In this document: positions 6,853 through 11,996 of the stretch, one piece after another
Layout of the letters: every line of letters begins with the position of its first letter
Position numbering within the stretch: position 1 is the first letter of the stretch
From: Nitratifractor sp.
GTDB lineage: Bacteria; Campylobacterota; Campylobacteria; Campylobacterales; Sulfurovaceae
Length of the DNA stretch: 11,996 bases
Reading direction: 5' to 3'
Assembly: GCA_024762845.1 (NCBI GenBank)
Contig: JANTGQ010000024.1
Location: 1 to 11,996, forward strand
The notes under the pieces: generated by a model
Told to the model about the DNA's origin: nothing
What the model saw: the letters and a program-made list of their open reading frames with translations, nothing else
Databases searched by the model: none
Program-made: the position numbers and the translations under genes

Positions 6853-7823
6853 TGGAAATGTTCAGATATAAAGACCCAATAAAGTTAATGGCAAAAGCAA
6901 AATACTTTGGGCTTTTGTCTCTAATAGTTATTTTGGCATCGTGGACAATAATCTTTACAAAAGGTTTTAACTACGGTATCGACTTTGCAGGTGGTACACT
7001 GATACAGGTAAAGTATGAGAAAAAGGCACCACTTAAAGATATTAGAGCAGCACTTAGCGGTGTAAAAGGTTTTGAGGATGCATCTGTAACCAACTTTGGG
7101 AGTGAGCAAGAGGTTGTTATTCGAACCAAAAGTTCTTCTAGCGTAGTTGCCAAAGATGTGGGTAAAGAGGTTGCCGATATCTTAAAAGATACCGGAAAAG
7201 TTGAGATTCGCCGTGTTGATATGGTTGGTCCAAAGATTGGTGGGGAGCTGAGAGAGAAGGGTTTAAAAGCGACACTCTTTGCTATTTTAGGTATTTTAAT
7301 CTATATCTCATTTCGGTTTGAGTGGCGTTTTGCACTTGCCTCTGTTGCTGCGTTGGTACACGATGTATCAATTGCGTTAGGGGCAATTGCGCTCTTTAGC
7401 GTACCTTTTAACCTCGATATTCTAGCGGCTATTCTTACCATTTTAGGATACTCGTTGAATGATACCATTATTGTATTCGACAGGATACGTGAGGGGATAG
7501 AGAAGGCAAAAGATGTAATACTTGGCGATATTATAGATGAGTCAGTTACTAGAACACTCTCTCGTACAACGCTTACCTCTTTAACAACATTCTTTGTTGT
7601 TTTGGTACTTTACCTTTTTGGTGGAGAGATACTTAGTGGATTTAGCTTTACTCTATTGGTTGGGGTTATTGTGGGTACTTACTCCTCTATCTTTATTGCC
7701 TCTCCTATCTTGATGTGGCTTGGCTTTAGTGTAAAAGATTATAAGCAGATGCTCGCAGACAAGAAGAAGAGAGAGATAGAGAAAGATAAACTACGTAACC
7801 AGTTTGAGCAGGGCGTAGTATAA
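6852..7823 (+). CDS. secF: Protein translocase subunit SecF
   Basis: SecF pairs with SecD in the inner membrane to drive late steps of protein export. The protein has 323 residues, the same length as E. coli SecF. It shows an N-terminal membrane segment (about 18-36), the FNYGIDFAGG motif at 39-48, a periplasmic domain to about 135, and five further membrane segments. The signature GYSLNDTIIVFDRIRE is at 199-214. The C-terminus is charged and lysine-rich (about 295-316), probably cytoplasmic. The ATG at 6852 overlaps the secD stop by one base and has AAGGGG 7 bases upstream. A second in-frame ATG two codons later is possible but less well placed. Confidence 0.97.
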   Translation: MEMFRYKDPIKLMAKAKYFGLLSLIVILASWTIIFTKGFNYGIDFAGGTLIQVKYEKKAPLKDIRAALSGVKGFEDASVTNFGSEQEVVIRTKSSSSVVAKDVGKEVADILKDTGKVEIRRVDMVGPKIGGELREKGLKATLFAILGILIYISFRFEWRFALASVAALVHDVSIALGAIALFSVPFNLDILAAILTILGYSLNDTIIVFDRIREGIEKAKDVILGDIIDESVTRTLSRTTLTSLTTFFVVLVLYLFGGEILSGFSFTLLVGVIVGTYSSIFIASPILMWLGFSVKDYKQMLADKKKREIEKDKLRNQFEQGVV

Positions 7824-7826
7824 ACA

Positions 7827-9248
7827 GTGTATCCGCTTAGAAAAATCAGGATGAGATTGATTTATATACTGCTCCCGCTTCTAGCTTTTGTGGCACCGCT
7901 TTTTGCTACGCTGCCACAAAGTATGGTTGACGCAATAGTAAATGACAAGATAGACCCTAAAAATTTAAGTATTGTTGTTCAGGATTTAAGCAGTGGTACA
8001 GTGATTGCCTCTTTAAATCCTACTACTCCAAGAGTGCCGGCATCTGTGGAGAAGATAGCAACAGCTTATGCAGTGCTACTAGAGTTTGGTGCAGACTTTA
8101 AATGGCCAACACAGCTCTACTATCGTGGTACTCTAAAGAGCGGAGTACTGCATGGAGATATTATTGTTAAAGGGTATGGAGACCCAACCCTGCGCGCAAA
8201 AGATGTAAAAGAGTTTGCACAAAAGATAGCATCTTTTGGAGTACGAAAAGTTGTAGGTAATATTGTTATTGATAGAACTTTTTTCAAAAACAGCCCAAAA
8301 ATAAGCTCTGGTTTTGATAAAAATTTTCTTAGTGAATATAATGCGATGCCAGATGCTCTTATGTATAATGACCACCTCAATTATATACAAATAGCACCTC
8401 GAAATGGGATTATAACTGCACAGGCACTCTATAGTGATAAAAGTTTTCGTATATCAAATAGAATAAAAGCAACAAATGGCGCTTGTAGAGGTAAAAATGC
8501 ATGGCCTAGTGTTAAATATAGCAAACGTTCTGATCATATTGATGTTGTTTTAGATGGGACACTCTCGAAAAGATGTCATAAAATAACGCTGCACAATGTA
8601 CTCTCTAAACCATATAGTAGTTTTTACTACTCTTTTAAATCTTATCTTCAAGCCTCGGGTGTTGCGTTTAATGGGGTCTTAAAATTAAGCGCTGTTCCTA
8701 AAGGTGCAAAACTGCTGATGACACACTACTCTAAGCCACTAGAAAAAATTGTAGCCAAGACACTTAAAAAGAGTAATAATCTTTATGCTAGACATCTATT
8801 TTTAGCTTTAGGTGCCAAACGTTACGGCTATCCGGCAACTGTAGAGAATGCAGAGCGTGCAGTTAGAGATACTCTTGGACCAAAAGGTGTTTTAAGTACC
8901 GGAGATTTTATAGATAATGGATGTGGGCTCTCAATACGCTCGCGCATGAGCCCTATGACAGCAATAAAAATAAATAGAAGTGCATATAGAGATTTTGGAA
9001 AAATGTGGTTAGATTCTCTCTCGATTGCTGGTGTAGATGGAACACTAAAGAAGCGATTTGCACACTCTATTGTAAAAAAACATGCATTTATGAAGACAGG
9101 TACACTTAAAAGAGCTAAAAATATTGCCGGTTTTGTAAAGACAAAAAGTGGACGATTGCTTAATGTTGCGATCTTCTATAATGGCGCCAAAATTTGGCTA
9201 GGACGAGATATTCAAAATAAAATTATTACTATGTTAGTAAGAGAGTAA
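7827..9248 (+). CDS. dacB: D-alanyl-D-alanine carboxypeptidase/endopeptidase, PBP4 (DacB) family
   Basis: This periplasmic penicillin-binding protein of the S13 family trims or cleaves peptidoglycan peptides. It has 473 residues from the GTG, close to E. coli DacB. A signal peptide is visible, with a basic start, a leucine-rich core (about 11-23) and likely cleavage after FVAPLFA near residue 28. The three active-site motifs are SxxK (S73-VEK76), SxN (S316-NN318) and KTG (423-425). The usual DGSGLS box reads NGCGLS at 364-369. Two further cysteines (C220, C250) could form a disulfide. The start is uncertain: the GTG at 7827, 3 bp after secF, and the ATG at 7851 (giving MRLIYILLPLL) both lack a well-spaced ribosome binding site. 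Confidence 0.92.
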   Translation: MYPLRKIRMRLIYILLPLLAFVAPLFATLPQSMVDAIVNDKIDPKNLSIVVQDLSSGTVIASLNPTTPRVPASVEKIATAYAVLLEFGADFKWPTQLYYRGTLKSGVLHGDIIVKGYGDPTLRAKDVKEFAQKIASFGVRKVVGNIVIDRTFFKNSPKISSGFDKNFLSEYNAMPDALMYNDHLNYIQIAPRNGIITAQALYSDKSFRISNRIKATNGACRGKNAWPSVKYSKRSDHIDVVLDGTLSKRCHKITLHNVLSKPYSSFYYSFKSYLQASGVAFNGVLKLSAVPKGAKLLMTHYSKPLEKIVAKTLKKSNNLYARHLFLALGAKRYGYPATVENAERAVRDTLGPKGVLSTGDFIDNGCGLSIRSRMSPMTAIKINRSAYRDFGKMWLDSLSIAGVDGTLKKRFAHSIVKKHAFMKTGTLKRAKNIAGFVKTKSGRLLNVAIFYNGAKIWLGRDIQNKIITMLVRE

Positions 9249-9259
9249 AGGTGCCTTTA
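9246..9259. repeat. Small inverted repeat at the dacB-dapC junction
   Basis: TAAAGG and CCTTTA form 6-bp arms around a 2-bp centre, beginning at the dacB stop codon and ending about 20 bases before the preferred dapC start. The loop is too short for a stable hairpin and no T-run follows, so it is not a terminator. The 31 bp between the two genes holds nothing else that I recognise. Confidence 0.25.
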
Positions 9260-9279
9260 GTGGCATGAAAAGGGAGTAT

Positions 9280-10404
9280 ATGGAGTTTCAAAAGTACCCA
9301 TTCGAGAGATTAAATGAGTTATTAGAGGGTATCGAAGCAAACAGTAGCTATGAGCCAATTGCCTTAACTATTGGTGAGCCACAGTTTGCTACACCACAGT
9401 TTATCAAAGATGCATTGTCTAATAGCATAGATACACTCAATAAGTATCCAAAAACTTCGGGTGAGCTGGAGTTAAAAGAGGCGCAGTTAAGTTATTTAGA
9501 GCAGAGATTTGACCTCGATTTAGCACTTGAGCAGATTATCCCTACTTTTGGAACACGTGAACTGCTTTTTAACTTTCCGCAATTTTTTCTGGCTGATAAG
9601 AAGAGCCCTAAAGTTGCATATGTGAACCCTTTTTACCAAATTTATGAGGGTGCTGCAATCGCTAGCAGTGCAGAAGTAGTCTATTTGAACCTCGAAAAAG
9701 AGAATGGTTTTAAACCCCAAATAGATAGAGAAGTGTTAAAAGATGTAGATTTGGTTATTCTAAATACACCAAGCAACCCAACAGCTTCGGTGATGAGCTT
9801 AGAGGAGATGACAGAGTGGGTAAAACTGGCACTTGAATACGATTTTGTACTTTTAAATGATGAGTGTTATATTGAGCTCTACTCAAAAGAGCCAATTCCA
9901 TCTATTCTAAATGCTTCTATTGCAGCCGGGAATAGTGAATTTAAAAATATTTTAACCGCAAATTCTGTCTCTAAACGCTCAAGTGCCCCTGGGCTTCGTA
10001 GCGGTTTTGTTGCAGGAGATAGTGCTATTTTAAAAGAGTATCTAAAATACAGAACATATGTTGGGTGCGCAAGCCCAGTGCCACTGCAATATGCAGCTGC
10101 TGCTGCTTGGAGAGAGCAGGAGCATGTGCAGGAGTTTAGAGAGCTCTATAGAGAGAACCTTGAGCTTGCAGGTGAGATTTTAGGGGTAGATGTGCCCGAT
10201 GCAACTTTTTATATCTGGTTAGAGGTTGATGATGCACTTGCCAAAGCCCAAAAGCTCTACGAAGAGTACAATGTAAAAGTGCTTCCGGGAGAGTTTTTAG
10301 GAAGAGATGGAGCCGGTAAAGGCTATTGGCGACTTGCACTGGTATATGAACCAGAAATTACCAAAGAGGCACTGCTTAGAATAAGAAAATTTTTAAAGGG
10401 ATAG
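9280..10404 (+). CDS. dapC: Succinyldiaminopimelate aminotransferase, DapC-like (class I/II)
   Basis: This is a fold-type I PLP aminotransferase, probably converting N-succinyl-2-amino-6-ketopimelate to N-succinyl-diaminopimelate on the lysine/DAP route. The protein has 374 residues from the chosen ATG. It begins with YPFERLNELLEGI, which resembles the N-terminus of DapC proteins as I recall them. The IGEPQFATP segment is at 31-39, NTPSNPT at 162-168, DECY at 194-197 (D194 binds the PLP ring), and SVSKRSSAPGLRSGF at 229-243 with PLP lysine K232. R350 in YWRLALV is the likely substrate-carboxylate arginine. An upstream ATG at 9265 adds five residues, but 9280 has AGGGAG just before it and fits the family. 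Neighbouring murC and dacB support a peptidoglycan precursor role. Another aspartate-family aminotransferase activity is possible. Confidence 0.87.
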   Translation: MEFQKYPFERLNELLEGIEANSSYEPIALTIGEPQFATPQFIKDALSNSIDTLNKYPKTSGELELKEAQLSYLEQRFDLDLALEQIIPTFGTRELLFNFPQFFLADKKSPKVAYVNPFYQIYEGAAIASSAEVVYLNLEKENGFKPQIDREVLKDVDLVILNTPSNPTASVMSLEEMTEWVKLALEYDFVLLNDECYIELYSKEPIPSILNASIAAGNSEFKNILTANSVSKRSSAPGLRSGFVAGDSAILKEYLKYRTYVGCASPVPLQYAAAAAWREQEHVQEFRELYRENLELAGEILGVDVPDATFYIWLEVDDALAKAQKLYEEYNVKVLPGEFLGRDGAGKGYWRLALVYEPEITKEALLRIRKFLKG

Positions 10405-10405
10405 T

Positions 10406-11008
10406 ATGGAAAAGAGTATTGATATAGAAGCACTAAAGAGTGATAAAGAGTTTCAAGAGAACCTAAAACAGCTAGAGGAGGAGGTAAAAACAACCGACTC
10501 TTTGGCAAAAGTCTACCAGCTTTTAGATGCAAAATTGGCAATAAATGCAGATGAGAATGAGATAAACGAACTCTTTCAAAGAGTTGTATCTGAAAGTTTT
10601 AACAGAGTATCAGAAGCAATAAGTCAAGGAGGCGAGTTGAACCTGGCTGATCCTGAAGATTGGGCAGCAGCAAGAGCTATCTATGAACATGCGATAGAGC
10701 GATACAGCAGTAACGATAAAAATGCAGCACAAGAGCTATTTTTAGCACTGAATTTTCTTATTACTAATCCAGAGGTAAAAGATGCAATGATGGTACACGC
10801 AGCAGCTGTTGGAAAAGGGTATAGTTTTGATGACTTCTTTAACAAGCTTACAAAAGTTGAAGATGCTGATTTTAATGACCCAATGGCTGTATTTGTAACC
10901 GATTTTGTGCAGCCTGTGGATATTCTGTTGGAGATGATGAGCGAAGAAGTAGCAGCACTGAATGCACGTTTAGAGAAGCTAAAAAAGGTACAAGAGGAAG
11001 CAAAATAA
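10406..11008 (+). CDS. Uncharacterised acidic helical protein between dapC and murC
   Basis: I do not recognise this 200-residue protein. It is strongly acidic: I count about 41 Asp/Glu against 21 Lys/Arg. It has no cysteine, no signal peptide and no membrane segment, so it is probably cytoplasmic. Most of it looks helical. Residues 1-28 are charged and amphipathic, the middle (about 85-135) contains an alanine-rich part, and the C-terminus (about 176-200, with EEVAALNARLEKLKK) looks like a short coiled coil. It is surely expressed: its ATG lies one base after the dapC stop with AAAGGG 5 bases upstream, and its stop overlaps the murC start as TAATG. Co-translation with dapC and murC suggests a link to peptidoglycan synthesis or its regulation, but that is inference from position only. 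Confidence 0.85.
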   Translation: MEKSIDIEALKSDKEFQENLKQLEEEVKTTDSLAKVYQLLDAKLAINADENEINELFQRVVSESFNRVSEAISQGGELNLADPEDWAAARAIYEHAIERYSSNDKNAAQELFLALNFLITNPEVKDAMMVHAAAVGKGYSFDDFFNKLTKVEDADFNDPMAVFVTDFVQPVDILLEMMSEEVAALNARLEKLKKVQEEAK

Positions 11009-11996
11009 TGCATATTCACTTTATTGGGATTGGAGGTATTGGGCTCTCGGCACTTGCAAAGTTTTTAGCAGGGCAGGGGTATAAGATAAGTGGGAGCGAT
11101 ATCTCAAAGAGTGAAATAACTGATGATTTGGCTATCAATTTTGGTGCCCAAATTACGATTCCGCACCATCCCGATGCTGTGGAGGGGGCTGATATGGTTA
11201 TACACTCTGCAATTATTCGCCCCAATAATCCAGAGTACACAAAAGCCAAGGAGCTTGGTGTGAAGCTGCTCTCTCGTAAAGAGGCATTAAAGTTTATTCT
11301 TCAGGATAGTCGAGTGTTTGGTGTTGCCGGTGCACATGGTAAAAGCACAACCTCTGCAATATTGGCAGCAACTATAGAAGAGAGCAATGCGCTTATTGGG
11401 GCAATTAGTAAAGAGTTTGGCTCAAATGTTAGAACTTATGACAATAGAGATGTCGTTTTTGAAGCAGACGAGAGCGATGCTAGCTTTTTAAACTCTAATC
11501 CATATCTTGCAATTGTTACCAACGTTGAGCCTGAACATATGGAGTACTACGAGTACGATGAGAAGCGTTTCTATCAGGCATACAGAGATTACCTTGAGCT
11601 TGCAAAGATACGAGTACTCAATGGCGAAGATGAGTTTTTAGCAAAGCAGAGTGACTTGGACTCTATCTACCTCTACCCTAGCCAGGATATTGGCGATGTA
11701 GAGAATATATTAATAGATGGCGAGCCACATGTGCGGTTTACACTTAAAGAGTATGGTCAGTTTGATGTCTTTGGTTTAGGCTTTCATATTGCACTTGACG
11801 CCTCTTTAGCAATACTTGCAGCCATCGAGCTTGGTATGGATGTTGAAACTATTCGTGAAAATCTCTTAAGGTATAAAGGTATTAAGAAGCGTTTTGACGT
11901 AATCCAAAAAAATGGAATGGTAGTAATAGATGACTACGGTCACCACCCTACAGAGATAAAAGCAACGCTAAACTCTGTAAAAGAGTACGCAAGACT
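11008..11996 (+). CDS. murC: UDP-N-acetylmuramate-L-alanine ligase, 3' end missing
   Basis: MurC adds L-alanine to UDP-MurNAc using ATP, the first peptide-forming step of peptidoglycan synthesis in the cytoplasm. The window holds 329 codons plus two bases, without a stop, so the gene continues to the right; family members are usually about 430-490 residues. The N-terminal Rossmann motif HFIGIGGIGLS is at 4-14. The ATP-binding loop GVAGAHGKSTT spans 105-115. EADESD is at 152-157, TNVEPEHMEYY at 171-181 and DDYGHHPTEI at 308-317. The family GxHN motif appears as GFHIALDASLAI at 258-269, without the usual asparagines. The ATG at 11008 overlaps the upstream stop by one base and has AGGA 9 bases before it. 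Confidence 0.95.
   Translation, partial: MHIHFIGIGGIGLSALAKFLAGQGYKISGSDISKSEITDDLAINFGAQITIPHHPDAVEGADMVIHSAIIRPNNPEYTKAKELGVKLLSRKEALKFILQDSRVFGVAGAHGKSTTSAILAATIEESNALIGAISKEFGSNVRTYDNRDVVFEADESDASFLNSNPYLAIVTNVEPEHMEYYEYDEKRFYQAYRDYLELAKIRVLNGEDEFLAKQSDLDSIYLYPSQDIGDVENILIDGEPHVRFTLKEYGQFDVFGLGFHIALDASLAILAAIELGMDVETIRENLLRYKGIKKRFDVIQKNGMVVIDDYGHHPTEIKATLNSVKEYAR

Noticed and set aside
8120..8390. Two overlapping minus-strand open frames of about 85 codons
   Set aside because: They are antisense to the PBP4 gene and share no feature with known small proteins.
9246..9259. Possible terminator between dacB and dapC
   Set aside because: The inverted repeat has only a 2-base loop and no T-run, and the genes are otherwise packed as one operon.
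10681..11019. 112-codon minus-strand open frame
   Set aside because: It is serine- and alanine-rich antisense translation of the acidic protein gene, with no ribosome binding site or family motif.
1..11996. Mobile element, CRISPR array, tRNA/rRNA, toxin-antitoxin or defence genes
   Set aside because: I saw no direct-repeat arrays, terminal inverted repeats, transposase or integrase motifs, or RNA gene cores. All long frames are accounted for by envelope and metabolic genes.

Overview
The window looks like a housekeeping chromosomal segment from a member of the Campylobacterota (formerly Epsilonproteobacteria). My guess is a Sulfurovum- or Sulfurimonas-type relative. The evidence is moderately AT-rich coding DNA, very tight gene packing, AAAGG/AGGA-type ribosome binding sites, and lnt placed head-to-head with yajC-secD-secF. 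As I recall, that head-to-head arrangement also occurs in Campylobacter jejuni. I cannot name genus or species from sequence reading alone.

Layout: two divergent gene blocks start from a 17-bp gap at 4983-4999. The minus-strand block runs leftward: lnt (lipoprotein N-acylation), yidD (YidC/Sec helper), pyrC (dihydroorotase), a beta-carbonic anhydrase, a cysK-type cysteine synthase, and a class IV aminotransferase resembling aminodeoxychorismate lyase. These genes overlap or lie within about 13 bp of each other, so they probably form one transcript. The last 94 bases at the left edge are unassigned.

The plus-strand block runs rightward: yajC, secD, secF (Sec translocase accessory complex), a dacB/PBP4-type D-Ala-D-Ala carboxypeptidase, a dapC-type succinyldiaminopimelate aminotransferase, an unrecognised acidic helical protein of 200 residues, and the first 329 codons of murC, which is cut by the window end. 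Spacing is again minimal, with TAATG stop/start overlaps at secD-secF and at the unknown gene-murC junction.

Functionally the segment is mostly cell-envelope biogenesis. Export and membrane insertion are served by YajC/SecD/SecF and YidD, lipoprotein maturation by Lnt, and peptidoglycan precursor supply and remodelling by DapC, MurC and PBP4. The minus block adds pyrimidine, bicarbonate, cysteine and probably folate metabolism. No tRNA, rRNA, CRISPR array, insertion sequence, prophage or clear terminator was seen, and no gap longer than 100 bp lacks a gene. I found no exotic system. The points most worth a second look are the shared palindromic ribosome-binding region between lnt and yajC, the long yidD-pyrC overlap, the unknown protein in the dapC-murC cluster, and the start-less open frame at the left edge.
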